Assembly (NCBI RefSeq): GCF_018863235.1
Contig: NZ_JAHKRS010000014.1
Coordinates: 1-64,000 of the forward strand
Source: Pseudomaricurvus albidus
Lineage (GTDB): Bacteria > Pseudomonadota > Gammaproteobacteria > Pseudomonadales > Cellvibrionaceae
Direction of reading: 5' to 3'
DNA: 64,000 nt
Shown here: piece after piece, positions 45,466 through 53,864 of the stretch
Numbering within the stretch: position 1 is the stretch's first letter
Layout of the letters: the number at the start of each line of letters is the position of its first letter
Program-made: the position numbers and the translations under genes
Notes under the pieces: generated by a model
Told to the model about the DNA's origin: nothing
What the model saw: the letters and a program-made list of their open reading frames with translations, nothing else
Database searches by the model: none

Positions 45466-45914
45466 GACTTCTCCGTTAAGTCCGCTTGTTTGGAGTACTG
45501 TTCTACACCTTCCGGAATTTCGAACCAGTTTTGTTTTTCGCTTACCCAGAGATGTTTACTGGGTTTTATGATGTCTGTATTCTCGAGAGTGCTGGGTTTC
45601 AGCTTGATGACATCAGGTTTTTGCGGGTCGTAATGGTAGATGCGATTGCCGCAACCCGGACAAAATGCGGCAGCGTTGATGTTGCCACTGTCCGCTGGCC
45701 TTTCCCAGTGTTGCAGCTTGCCTTCAAATTCAAGGTGTTCTCGCTTGACTACAGCCGTGATACTGAAAGCACTGGTGGATAACTTTTGGCATTCTTTACA
45801 GTGACAGCAAACCACCATTGCCGGGGCTTGTAACAGGCGGTAGCGTACTTGTCCGCATTGACAGGCACCCTTGATGGGATAGATGGAAGAATCCTGGCCA
45901 GCAGTGTCTTGCAC
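45462..45914 (-). CDS. GFA-family zinc protein
   Basis: This 150-residue protein belongs to the GFA (glutathione-dependent formaldehyde-activating) family of zinc proteins. Zinc sites are GACQCGQVRYRLL, CCHCKECQK and AAFCPGCGNRIYHYD. The GTG at 45914 has GGAGG six bases upstream, so the longer frame to 46055 is not used. It is translationally coupled to the dipeptidase gene. Most GFA proteins are of unknown function; a role in glutathione or thiol chemistry fits the dipeptidase partner. Confidence 0.85.
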   Translation of the reverse strand: MQDTAGQDSSIYPIKGACQCGQVRYRLLQAPAMVVCCHCKECQKLSTSAFSITAVVKREHLEFEGKLQHWERPADSGNINAAAFCPGCGNRIYHYDPQKPDVIKLKPSTLENTDIIKPSKHLWVSEKQNWFEIPEGVEQYSKQADLTEKS

Positions 45915-46265
45915 GGGTAGCCTCCTTATGGAGAGGTCGATGTATGAATCGGTCGAAGTCCATTGGGGGTAACAGGCCGTAAAACCGAGTTGATGAGCCT
46001 GTGGGTTGTGAGTATTTCCATGAAACTCCAGTCGGTTGTGGCGGTATTGAAACACGGTGTGTCAGCCATTACCACCTTTGGACACGGGTTTTCAGGAGGG
46101 CTGTTAAGGCTTATGAGCCGCACAAAAGTTGAACTCCAGCAGACAGCGTTAGTCATAATACCCTATGCCATTTGTACCCATTACCACCGTCGGGATGTCG
46201 CCAGTCTCTGAGTTCAAACTTAGCGGATTGCCTTGGTGTGAAGGATAGAATTTGAAGGATAGAGT
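45915..46265. other. Divergent region between GFA and lipoprotein genes
   Basis: No gene is supported in these 351 bases; frames on both strands lack coding features. It should hold divergent promoters. Its right end contains the tandem 14-base duplication at 46240-46267. Confidence 0.55.
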
Positions 46266-46267
46266 TT
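46240..46267 (+). repeat. Tandem 14-bp duplication spanning ribosome site of lipoprotein gene
   Basis: GAAGGATAGAATTT is followed directly by GAAGGATAGAGTTT, differing at one base. Each copy supplies AAGGA followed by a TTG; the second TTG (46266) is the start codon used. The two TTG codons are in different frames. Confidence 0.7.
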
Positions 46268-47015
46268 GATCAAGAAGATAAAAACAACTGTCCCAATGTT
46301 TCTGCTGGCCATCGCCGGGCTACTCACAGGATGTCAGTCACAGCCGGGAGAGATTAAAGCCCGCAAAGCCCTGCGTGCCGATTTCTCCGGTAACTGGGAA
46401 ATGGATTACAGTCTCAACGACAGTGTGGAAGCCAAGCTGGATGCGTATTTTTATCGTATGCGTCGCAGCCTAAGTCGGCAGGCCGATGGCCGCCAGTTTG
46501 AGACTGGTCGCGCGGTTCCCATCAATCCCGGCACCGCTCAGACGGTTTTGGCGATGGCGCAGTTTGTCGAGAAGATCTCGCGGGTACAGGTGATGGAGAT
46601 CGAACAAACCTATACCGATATTCGGGTTGATCGAGAAGGTACCTTTTCACTGAATTGCCACTTTCCGACTCAGGGACTGGAGCAGACCAACAACCCGTTT
46701 GCCACCGAAGTCTGTGGCTGGGACGGGCATCAGCTGGTGTTTCAGCTGCGCCTGCCTGAAGGCCTGCTGGTGCAACAGCGCTTCAGCTTGTCGAGCGGTG
46801 GTGATCAGATTAATGTGGCAACCACCATGATATCCGACCGTGCGCCTGAGCCCTTTACCCTCAACCGATCCTATTCCCGGTTCGACAAACGCAACCGTGG
46901 ATTTACCTGCGAGCAAACGGTTCAAAAAGGTAAGGTATGTACTCTGTCGTCCGAGCCAGAGGACCTTCCCCCCGCACCTGATGCACCAAAACCCATGATT
47001 ATGAATGCCGATTGA
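46266..47015 (+). CDS. Uncharacterised lipoprotein (249 residues)
   Basis: The product has a lipoprotein signal sequence (FLLAIAGLLTGC; LTGC is the lipobox) and the mature part begins QSQPGEIKARK. The body is beta-rich with FSGNWEMDYSLNDSVEAKL and two cysteine-containing parts (SLNCHFPTQ, ATEVCGWDG) that may form disulfides. The C-terminal tail is proline-rich. No family was recognised. Start is TTG with AAGGA seven bases upstream. The next lipoprotein gene begins at the stop codon, so the two are cotranscribed. Confidence 0.75.
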   Translation: MIKKIKTTVPMFLLAIAGLLTGCQSQPGEIKARKALRADFSGNWEMDYSLNDSVEAKLDAYFYRMRRSLSRQADGRQFETGRAVPINPGTAQTVLAMAQFVEKISRVQVMEIEQTYTDIRVDREGTFSLNCHFPTQGLEQTNNPFATEVCGWDGHQLVFQLRLPEGLLVQQRFSLSSGGDQINVATTMISDRAPEPFTLNRSYSRFDKRNRGFTCEQTVQKGKVCTLSSEPEDLPPAPDAPKPMIMNAD

Positions 47016-47023
47016 GAGCGAGG

Positions 47024-48253
47024 ATGAACCTCAAAGCCCTGTTTAATGACACACTCCAAACCAGCAAGCAGTATTGGCAGGCGCTGGCCTCGCGTTTCGC
47101 CTGTCTGTTGTTGGTTGCTGGTGTCTCTCATTTGCTGGGCTGTGCAGCCCAAACTCCATCCCCTGGGGATGGTGAAACCATCGATACGGTGGTGATTAAT
47201 TCTGCCGCTCGTACCACCCGAGAGTCTGCAATGGCTCTCAAGAATTTGAACGCGGTTTCAGGTACTGACACAGCGGATAGGGCTCCAGCCCTGCTGGATG
47301 TGGGGATTCTGATCTTTGAAACCACAGAAACCGCCGACAATTCCAGCCTTCGTCAGCAGGGTGTTTTCCCGCTAGTCAGAAAAGCGGAGTCTCGTTACTT
47401 GCCGTATTTACTGAGGCAGACCATGGAGGCCTCACGACAGTGGGGTGTGGTGCGGGTTATGCCGGATACTCACGCGTCTGCTGAGCTGGTGGTCACTGGT
47501 GACATTCAGGTTTCCAACGGTGAGCAGTTGCAATTGCATATTCAGGCTCACGACAGCAGCGATCGGCTATGGCTGAATAAGGTCTACCGTCAGCATGTGA
47601 GTGCCATGGCCTATGAGGATGACCAGACAGATCCATTCCAGCCGCTGTTTGATCGTTTGTCCCTCGATTTGATCGAAGCCCGAAATCGTTTGAATCGCTC
47701 ACAGTTGGAAGAGATTCACCAGTTGGCCATACTGCGTTATGGGCAAGTGCTGGCCCCCGAGGCCTTTAAGCAATACATCCACAAAGATGAGACCGGGCAG
47801 TTTCATGTTGAACGCCTGCCTGCCCGGGATGATCCCATGCTGCGGCGGGTGCGCAAACTGCAGGAGTACGAATACTATTTTATTGATTCGGTTGATGATC
47901 AGTACTCGGACCTGTTTGTGCAAATGAAACAGACTTATCAGCGTTGGCGGCAATACAGTCGTGAACTGATGGTCTATATGCGCGACTATAAAGAGCGGCA
48001 GGCAGGCCAGAGCAGTGGGTTTCGACGCGGCAGTCTGGCGTCGATGAACGAGGTCTATGGTGACTATGAATGGTACAGAATGCAGGAGTTGAATCTGGCT
48101 GAGCTGGCTTCCGGTTTTAATAACGAAGTGCTGCCAACGGTTCTGACTTTGGATGATAACGTGGTGCAGCTGGACGGAAATCTGCAGGATCAGTACCAGA
48201 AATGGCAGTCTATCCTGCAGCAGATATTCAATCTGGAGCAGGGGCCGATTTAA
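47024..48253 (+). CDS. Uncharacterised lipoprotein (409 residues)
   Basis: This protein has a long N-terminal segment followed by LLLVAGVSHLLGC, a lipobox. An N-terminal part (ALLDVGILIFETTE, LPYLLRQTMEASRQWGVVRV, ADLVVTGDIQVSN-like strand) resembles outer-membrane factors that carry a TolB-like fold. The C-terminal 150 residues are helical and rich in Tyr, Gln and Arg (YFIDSVDDQYSDLFVQMKQ). The ATG at 47024 is chosen over the TTG at 47012. Function is unknown; coupling with the preceding lipoprotein suggests a shared envelope complex. Confidence 0.72.
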   Translation: MNLKALFNDTLQTSKQYWQALASRFACLLLVAGVSHLLGCAAQTPSPGDGETIDTVVINSAARTTRESAMALKNLNAVSGTDTADRAPALLDVGILIFETTETADNSSLRQQGVFPLVRKAESRYLPYLLRQTMEASRQWGVVRVMPDTHASAELVVTGDIQVSNGEQLQLHIQAHDSSDRLWLNKVYRQHVSAMAYEDDQTDPFQPLFDRLSLDLIEARNRLNRSQLEEIHQLAILRYGQVLAPEAFKQYIHKDETGQFHVERLPARDDPMLRRVRKLQEYEYYFIDSVDDQYSDLFVQMKQTYQRWRQYSRELMVYMRDYKERQAGQSSGFRRGSLASMNEVYGDYEWYRMQELNLAELASGFNNEVLPTVLTLDDNVVQLDGNLQDQYQKWQSILQQIFNLEQGPI

Positions 48254-48725
48254 GCATTTGTTGCTTTAGCCAGCCTTTCTGCTCGGGAAACCGCCATTGG
48301 AATTGATCAAAGTCGTCGGCGCGAATCCACATGGCTCTGTTGATTTCCAGATAAAACGGAGGCTTCGGGAGCCTTTCATTACTGTCTGCCTGACATTCAA
48401 ACAGGTGAAAGCCATTGTCAAATACCCGGATGAGACGGATCGGCGTCACATTCAGTCCGGTTTCTTCCCAGGTCTCCCGGTGCGCAGTGCAGTGTGCGGG
48501 TTCCTGCGGATTACCACTTCCCCCGGGCGTACTGATTTTACCGCTCATCTCTTCAATCACCAGTAGCTTACCCTGATCAATACTCAGGCATCCTGCACTT
48601 TTCGCCGGTGTATCGACCAGAGTGTGGGGACAGGCTGGTGCACTGGGAAGGGTATCAGCGCATCCCGACAGAGATGCCGTTACGGCGAGGACAATCCCCG
48701 CCCACTGTGCTGTGTTATTTGCCAT
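48228..48725 (-). CDS. Lipoprotein Nudix hydrolase
   Basis: This protein of about 165 residues starts MANNTAQWAGIVLAV and has the lipobox SLSGC near residue 22, so it should be membrane-anchored outside the cytoplasm. The Nudix box GSGNPQEPAHCTAHRETWEE, continuing TGL, matches GX5EX7REUXEEXGU exactly. A few lipid-anchored or exported Nudix proteins are known; their substrates are unclear. The last 26 bases overlap the end of the convergent lipoprotein gene. The ATG at 48725 is chosen because it gives a proper signal sequence. Confidence 0.8.
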   Translation of the reverse strand: MANNTAQWAGIVLAVTASLSGCADTLPSAPACPHTLVDTPAKSAGCLSIDQGKLLVIEEMSGKISTPGGSGNPQEPAHCTAHRETWEETGLNVTPIRLIRVFDNGFHLFECQADSNERLPKPPFYLEINRAMWIRADDFDQFQWRFPEQKGWLKQQMLKSAPAPD

Positions 48726-48892
48726 TGGTTGTCCGCTTATCGAGTTACAGGCTTCTCTGAGGAGGCCTATTGTAACCAAGTTCAGAGACTATTATGTGTC
48801 CTGTTTATGACTACCTTGTTCAGGGCAAAATTGTTCATGACAACACAGTTAATGGCAGCAGTGTGTCAGGACACATTCAGTCTCGTGCGGAT

Positions 48893-49579
48893 TTAACTGG
48901 CGTAATGACTGCGACGGATAAACGGGTTAAACAAGCGAGCAAAGAAGCCAGTGAATTGAATCGGTGCCTGTACAGAGGTCAGGCAGATGCATTCGGCATC
49001 CTGACTGGCTATTGGCTGGTGGTGCTTGTCCTCTTTGTTGCGATAGATGATGTCACCCTTGTTATAAACCCCGGAATTGTCCGAGAAACTGCCCTGCAGA
49101 ACCAGCGTGACCTCTTCTCCAGTATGATTGTGGGGTGCCACCTGTCCACCGGGCTTGATTCGCAACATTTCTACCTTGCTGCCATCCACATCGTTACACA
49201 ATTTGGCGGCGTAAATAGAAGGGCTCAGACGTTTCCAGGGCAAGCCTTCCAGTCCATTGGGAATCAGAGGCTGCAGGCAGCGAGGGACGTCTGAAGGACC
49301 ACTTTTTGAAATGCCTGAATCAGGTGCTTCGGTCTCAGGTTGAGAGTCTAGCTGTGCCATGACGCGCTCTTTGAGCGTGTCTGAGACGCTGGACGTTGGC
49401 AGCTCTGAAAACAGTTCGGAACCCACATGATTCAGACGTTTCAGGTCCTGTCGGCATTGAGCGCAATGCTGCACGTGAGCACTGATACACAAGGCCTGAT
49501 TGAAAGGCAGGCTGCCAGCGGAAAAGGCTGTCAGCCGGTCGGCATGGGGATGGTATTTGATCATATTACTGGACATCAT
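48893..49579 (-). CDS. chrR: ChrR-type zinc anti-sigma factor with cupin domain
   Basis: This 228-residue protein pairs with the ECF sigma factor upstream. The N-terminal ASD-type domain has HVQHCAQC, the His-x3-Cys-x2-Cys zinc site of ChrR, with an earlier HPHAD histidine. The C-terminal cupin (GGQVAPHNHTGEEVTLVLQG) carries a His/Glu metal site needed in other ChrR proteins for the response to singlet oxygen or organic peroxides. Its start overlaps the sigma gene stop by four bases. Confidence 0.9.
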   Translation of the reverse strand: MMSSNMIKYHPHADRLTAFSAGSLPFNQALCISAHVQHCAQCRQDLKRLNHVGSELFSELPTSSVSDTLKERVMAQLDSQPETEAPDSGISKSGPSDVPRCLQPLIPNGLEGLPWKRLSPSIYAAKLCNDVDGSKVEMLRIKPGGQVAPHNHTGEEVTLVLQGSFSDNSGVYNKGDIIYRNKEDKHHQPIASQDAECICLTSVQAPIQFTGFFARLFNPFIRRSHYAS

Positions 49580-50163
49580 TTTTCATTGCCTCGAATGACA
49601 ATTTCGAGCTTTTGCAGTGCCAATCGGATTCGGGATTTAACGGTTCCCAGAGGCAGGCAAAGCTCAGCTGCAGCTTCCTGCTGGGTTTTTCCTTCCATAT
49701 ACACTTTTCGCAGCACCTGAGATTGTGTTTCAGGCAGCTTCTTCAGTTCGCTGTGAATCTGCATAGCAGCTTTTTTTTGCAGAGTCTGTTCAAAAGGACC
49801 CGATTGTTCGTCTTCTATTTGGTCAAAGATCTCCTCTGAGGTCACCTCGCTGGCGTAGCGACCGTTGCGTCTGAGGTAATCAATCCGACAATTACGCGCC
49901 AGAGTGAAGATCCAGGTGTTAGGATTAGCTTTGCTGGCGTCGTACAGGTGTGCTTTGTTCCATACTTTGATCAGCACCTCCTGAACCAGCTCATCCGCAA
50001 CCAGGTACGCACCGGGTTCCTTGGCCAGGCTGTATGACTTGAGCAAGGGGGCATAATGCTCAAACAGACGCGAGAAGGCCTCCCGATCTCTTTCGGTGGC
50101 GATTAGACCAATCAAGTTCTGTAACTGGTCTATCTCTATGGGTTTTGAGTTGTTTTTAACCAT
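49576..50163 (-). CDS. rpoE: ECF sigma factor of the RpoE/ECF11 group
   Basis: This 195-residue sigma factor has region 2 (VADELVQEVLIKVWNKAHLY and WIFTLARNCRIDYLRR) and region 4 (QQEAAAELCLPLGTVKSRIR). Cotranscription with chrR places it in the ECF11 group, whose R. sphaeroides member controls the singlet-oxygen response. Its own upstream region has a TGATCC-N17-GTATAT match on the minus strand, predicting autoregulation. The facing operon carries the same pattern. Confidence 0.92.
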   Translation of the reverse strand: MVKNNSKPIEIDQLQNLIGLIATERDREAFSRLFEHYAPLLKSYSLAKEPGAYLVADELVQEVLIKVWNKAHLYDASKANPNTWIFTLARNCRIDYLRRNGRYASEVTSEEIFDQIEDEQSGPFEQTLQKKAAMQIHSELKKLPETQSQVLRKVYMEGKTQQEAAAELCLPLGTVKSRIRLALQKLEIVIRGNEK

Positions 50164-50204
50164 ATTAGGTAAGTGCCTTGCTGCATCTTCGCAGAATTTA
50201 CTTT

Positions 50205-50233
50205 ATATACGGTGGTACGTCATCCATGGATCA
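50205..50233 (-). promoter_or_regulatory. Predicted ECF sigma promoter of rpoE-chrR
   Basis: On the minus strand TGATCC (50233-50228) is followed by 17 bases and GTATAT (50210-50205). The TGATC-type -35 is that of RpoE/ChrR sigma factors. It lies 42 bases from the rpoE start and should give autoregulation. Confidence 0.75.
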
Positions 50234-50303
50234 CTATCTTTTAAGGTTGGTTTTCTAAGAAATCAGGGAGGGGGCCATAACTGCATCTTTCTATGTGTCC
50301 TTA

Positions 50304-50332
50304 TGATCCACTTGCGGTGCTTGGCCGTAATG
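50304..50332 (+). promoter_or_regulatory. Predicted ECF sigma promoter of lipid-modification operon
   Basis: TGATCC at 50304-50309, 17 bases, then GTAATG from 50327. The pattern is identical to the site in front of rpoE but on the other strand. It drives the operon starting with the SnoaL-like gene. Confidence 0.75.
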
Positions 50333-50415
50333 ATTGGAGAATACTTAATATCTGTCAATTTTCAGGATAATTTGTATCTGCTATGGAACACCTATCTTTG
50401 GAGAGCACAGGGTCA

Positions 50416-50868
50416 ATGAAATCATCAGCTCAGCAGACAAAAATCGCCATTCCGGACGTCGTCAACCGATTCAAGGACCTCTATCGGGATTTCACGCAGG
50501 TGAAGGTTAATCAGTTTTCCCAGGTCTATGCCGACGACATTATTTTCCGGGACCCTGTCCATGAGATACGTGGTGCCGGGGATGTACTCGGGTACCTTGA
50601 AGGCGTGTGTGAGCGGGTAGAGTTCTGCCAGTTTGAATATCTCGATGAACTGGTCAGTGAAAATAAAGCTTATATCAAGTGGAACATGAACTTTCGGCAC
50701 CCGAGTCTCGGGAAGGAAGTCCATACCGTGAGAGGTATGAGCCACATCGAATTCAGCGATCATATTCACTACCACGAAGATGTCTACGATCTTGGCGAAA
50801 TGCTTTATGAGCATATTCCTCTGTTGGGCGCCGCTACTCGCTTTTTAAAGCGCAAACTGGCTGCCTGA
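50416..50868 (+). CDS. SnoaL/NTF2-like protein
   Basis: This protein of about 150 residues has the NTF2-like cone fold seen in SnoaL proteins, with VNRFKDLYRDFTQVKVNQF and VYADDIIFRDPVHEIRGAG. Members bind small hydrophobic molecules or act as isomerases. It is the first gene of the operon facing rpoE-chrR, and such a gene is common in ChrR regulons. The ATG at 50416 (AGGG upstream) is preferred to the one at 50383, but either may be used. Exact function unknown. Confidence 0.82.
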   Translation: MKSSAQQTKIAIPDVVNRFKDLYRDFTQVKVNQFSQVYADDIIFRDPVHEIRGAGDVLGYLEGVCERVEFCQFEYLDELVSENKAYIKWNMNFRHPSLGKEVHTVRGMSHIEFSDHIHYHEDVYDLGEMLYEHIPLLGAATRFLKRKLAA

Positions 50869-50893
50869 AACCTGATTTTGTCCAGGAGGACTT

Positions 50894-51652
50894 ATGACAA
50901 CACCCACGGGTGAAAAAATATGGATTACCGGCGCCAGCAGCGGCATGGGTCGCGAGTTGGCATTACGCCTGGCAGAAGCGGGTAATGAGGTGCTGGTAAC
51001 GGCCCGTAATCGCGAAGCTCTGGAGTCGATGGCTGCGATGCATTCGGGTATTACCCCGGTACCGGCGGATCTGTCTGATCCCGATTGTGTTGTCTTTCTG
51101 CAGGAAAGTCTCAAGCAGCACACCCAAGTGCTGGATCGGATGATTCTGAATGCAGGCACCTGTGAATATCTGGAAATCGATGATCCCGATTGGCAAATGA
51201 TGGAAAGGGTGATGTCGGTCAATTACTTCGGTGCAATCCGCAGCCTTGCGGCAGGGCTGCCATTATTGAAACAGCACTCTACTGGAGCCAGGCACATTGT
51301 TGCGGTCGGCTCCCAGGCCAGTCGGGTGGTGTTTCCCAGAGCCGAAGCCTACGGCGCATCAAAAGCTGCGCTTACCTATTTTATGGAATCACTGGCGGTG
51401 GATTTAGCGGATCAGAATATTCGGGTCAGCGTGGTTCAGCCGGGTTTTGTTGAGACACCGTTGACCGAGAGTAATGACTTTCCCATGCCGTTTTTGATGA
51501 GTGTAGATCAAGCGGCAGAGCATATTCTTAAACGATTAATGGCCAGACCCACTCACATTCGTTTCCCCTGGTCCTTAAGCAGTGTATTGGCCATTGGCAG
51601 TACTCTGCCGTGGCTGTGGAGAAACTGGGTTGCACCAAAGTTAACCCGCTAG
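50894..51652 (+). CDS. Short-chain dehydrogenase/reductase
   Basis: This 252-residue SDR has the cofactor motif TGASSGMGRELAL, a catalytic Tyr-x3-Lys in AYGASKAAL and NAG in ILNAGTCEY. It lies 25 bases after the SnoaL-like gene in the sigma-controlled operon. The substrate is probably a lipid-derived carbonyl or alcohol, judging from its neighbours. The C-terminus is hydrophobic (FPWSLSSVLAIGSTLPWLW), which suggests membrane association. Confidence 0.9.
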   Translation: MTTPTGEKIWITGASSGMGRELALRLAEAGNEVLVTARNREALESMAAMHSGITPVPADLSDPDCVVFLQESLKQHTQVLDRMILNAGTCEYLEIDDPDWQMMERVMSVNYFGAIRSLAAGLPLLKQHSTGARHIVAVGSQASRVVFPRAEAYGASKAALTYFMESLAVDLADQNIRVSVVQPGFVETPLTESNDFPMPFLMSVDQAAEHILKRLMARPTHIRFPWSLSSVLAIGSTLPWLWRNWVAPKLTR

Positions 51653-51686
51653 CGCGTTAATCCGAGCAGTTAAAGGAGATTTAAGG

Positions 51687-53003
51687 TTGAAAATAGCAGT
51701 GATAGGCTCTGGCATTTCAGGACTGACGTGTGCTTACCGGTTACACAAGCAGCACGATATTACGGTGTTTGAGTCGGAATCCTCCATTGGTGGCCATACC
51801 GCTACCAAAGATGTTGTCGTTGGGGGGCAACGGTATGCCATTGATACGGGCTTTATTGTCTACAACGATTGGACATACCCCAACTTCATTGAGTTGATGA
51901 CAACCTTGGGGGTGGAATCAAAACCCACGGAAATGAGCTTCAGCGTGGCGTGTGAGCAAACCGGTCTGGAGTACAGCGGTAATAATCTGAATACCTTGTT
52001 CTCACAGAGATCCAACCTGCTCAAACCTCGTTTCTGGAGGATGTTAAAGGATATTCTGCGCTTTAATCGCGAAGCGGTAAAAGACCTGGAAGACGGTGTG
52101 ATCCGACCTGATGCCAGCCTGGGTGAATACCTGGAGTCGCGAGGTTATGGTGACGCATTTGTGGATAAATACCTCGTCCCCATGGGGAGTGCCATCTGGT
52201 CGGCCTCCACCGACACCATGAAGGCGTTTCCGCTGGTCTTTTTCATCCGCTTTTTTAAAAACCATGGTCTGCTGAGTGTCAATGACAGACCGCAATGGCG
52301 AGTCATAGCCGGAGGTTCCCGAAATTATCTGAAACCTCTGACCGAGGGGTTTGCTGATCGCATCCGCACCAGCTGTCCCGTCAGCAAAGTCAAACGATCC
52401 GAGGACGGGGTTGCCATCACCCTGGCAAGTGGTGAAATTCAGGAGTTTGATGAAGTGGTGTTTGCCTGCCACAGCGATCAGGCACTGGCCATGCTGGAAG
52501 ACCCAACCGAAGATGAGCTTGCCGTATTGTCGGTCATGAAATATCAGATGAACGAAGTGGTTTTGCACACGGACACGCGCTTGTTACCAGAAAGAAAATT
52601 GGCGTGGGCCAGCTGGAATTACCGACTGCCCGAAACTCATCAGGAGAATGCCGTTTTAACCTATAACATGAACATTCTTCAGGGGATTGACGCCCCGGTG
52701 ACGTTTTGTGTGACACTGAACTACACTGATGCTATCCGGCCTGAACAGATTCTGGGGCGGTACTACTATAGCCACCCCATGTTTACACTGGAGTCGGTAG
52801 CGGCTTGTGAGCGTTGGGAAGACATCAACGGGGTGAATAAAACCTGGTTTTGTGGGGCATACTGGGCCAATGGATTTCATGAAGACGGCTGTACCAGTGG
52901 TATTCGTGTGGCAGATGCTATCGCTTCTCAATTGCCGGTTGATGCCTCTGGGCATACCCGTCAGCAGACAGGGGAAATGACTGGAACCGGCAATGTTGCA
53001 TAG
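51687..53003 (+). CDS. FAD-dependent amine oxidase-fold oxidoreductase
   Basis: This 438-residue flavoprotein begins with [19 protein letters not shown], a GxGxxG Rossmann motif, and SSIGGHTAT, typical of the NAD(P)-binding/amine-oxidase flavoproteins found beside DUF1365 and Cfa genes. The C-terminal FAD site is [14 protein letters not shown]. The start is TTG with AAGGAG eight bases upstream. In ChrR regulons such proteins are linked to unsaturated or branched fatty-acid modification; a phospholipid acyl chain is the likely substrate by inference. Confidence 0.88.
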   Translation: MKIAVIGSGISGLTCAYRLHKQHDITVFESESSIGGHTATKDVVVGGQRYAIDTGFIVYNDWTYPNFIELMTTLGVESKPTEMSFSVACEQTGLEYSGNNLNTLFSQRSNLLKPRFWRMLKDILRFNREAVKDLEDGVIRPDASLGEYLESRGYGDAFVDKYLVPMGSAIWSASTDTMKAFPLVFFIRFFKNHGLLSVNDRPQWRVIAGGSRNYLKPLTEGFADRIRTSCPVSKVKRSEDGVAITLASGEIQEFDEVVFACHSDQALAMLEDPTEDELAVLSVMKYQMNEVVLHTDTRLLPERKLAWASWNYRLPETHQENAVLTYNMNILQGIDAPVTFCVTLNYTDAIRPEQILGRYYYSHPMFTLESVAACERWEDINGVNKTWFCGAYWANGFHEDGCTSGIRVADAIASQLPVDASGHTRQQTGEMTGTGNVA

Positions 53004-53862
53004 TGCTATTTATCAGGGGACGGTACGGCATCGCCGTTATCATCCCCGACTGCATCATCTTCAGTATCCGGTGTTTATGATGTATCTGGATCTGGACGAG
53101 CTTGACGAGGTGTTTTCCCTCACGTCACTCTGGTCACTCAAACGATGGGCGCCGGCACGATTCAAGCGTGAAGATTATTTAGGGGCCCCTGATGTTCCTT
53201 TAAAGAAAGCCGTACTGGATCATGTGGAGTCTGAAACCGGTATCAGACCTGATGGTCCGGTGCGGATGCTCAGTAATGTCCGTTATTTTGGATTCATCAT
53301 CAATCCCATCACTTGTTACTACTGCTTTGATCAGTCACAACGATTAACACATATCGTCGCGGAAGTTACCAATACCCCCTGGTCAGAGCGCCATGCATAC
53401 GTTTTACGCTGTGAACCGAATAAAAACCTGCAGCGTATACAGTTCCAGAAAGCGATGCACGTATCGCCCTTTAACCCAATGTCCATGACTTACCACTGGC
53501 GAAGCCGGTTGCCAGAAAAGAAGCTGTTTCTTCATCTGGAAAACTGGCAGGCCGCTGATAACGATGCCGATAAGACTGTAGAGACCAGTTCAGAGGCTAA
53601 CGACTACAGGCAGGGCAGTGAGACACTAATCCTTGATGCCAGTTTGAATTTGTGTCGTGAAGAAATCAGCGCAACGAGTCTGAACAGAGTGTTGTATCGC
53701 TATCCTCTGATGACGTTAAAAATTGTATGGCTAATTTATTGGAATGCCTTGAAATTATTTATCAAACGAGTTCCATTTCATTCACATCCAGAAAAAATAA
53801 AATCGGGATTTACGGACGCGTTTGAGACGAACCCGACAAGCAAAGATAACAGGACTGTATAG
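52993..53862 (+). CDS. DUF1365 protein
   Basis: This 289-residue protein matches DUF1365 with [18 protein letters not shown], the central [19 protein letters not shown] and [17 protein letters not shown]. The start overlaps the end of the flavoprotein gene by eleven bases. DUF1365 almost always sits between the FAD oxidoreductase and the Cfa-type methyltransferase. Its activity is unknown; a part in modifying or transferring acyl chains is inferred from context. Confidence 0.9.
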   Translation: MLHSAIYQGTVRHRRYHPRLHHLQYPVFMMYLDLDELDEVFSLTSLWSLKRWAPARFKREDYLGAPDVPLKKAVLDHVESETGIRPDGPVRMLSNVRYFGFIINPITCYYCFDQSQRLTHIVAEVTNTPWSERHAYVLRCEPNKNLQRIQFQKAMHVSPFNPMSMTYHWRSRLPEKKLFLHLENWQAADNDADKTVETSSEANDYRQGSETLILDASLNLCREEISATSLNRVLYRYPLMTLKIVWLIYWNALKLFIKRVPFHSHPEKIKSGFTDAFETNPTSKDNRTV

Positions 53863-53864
53863 CT

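Noticed and set aside
48794-49294. 166-codon plus-strand frame
   Set aside because: It is antisense to chrR, whose zinc and cupin motifs are clear.
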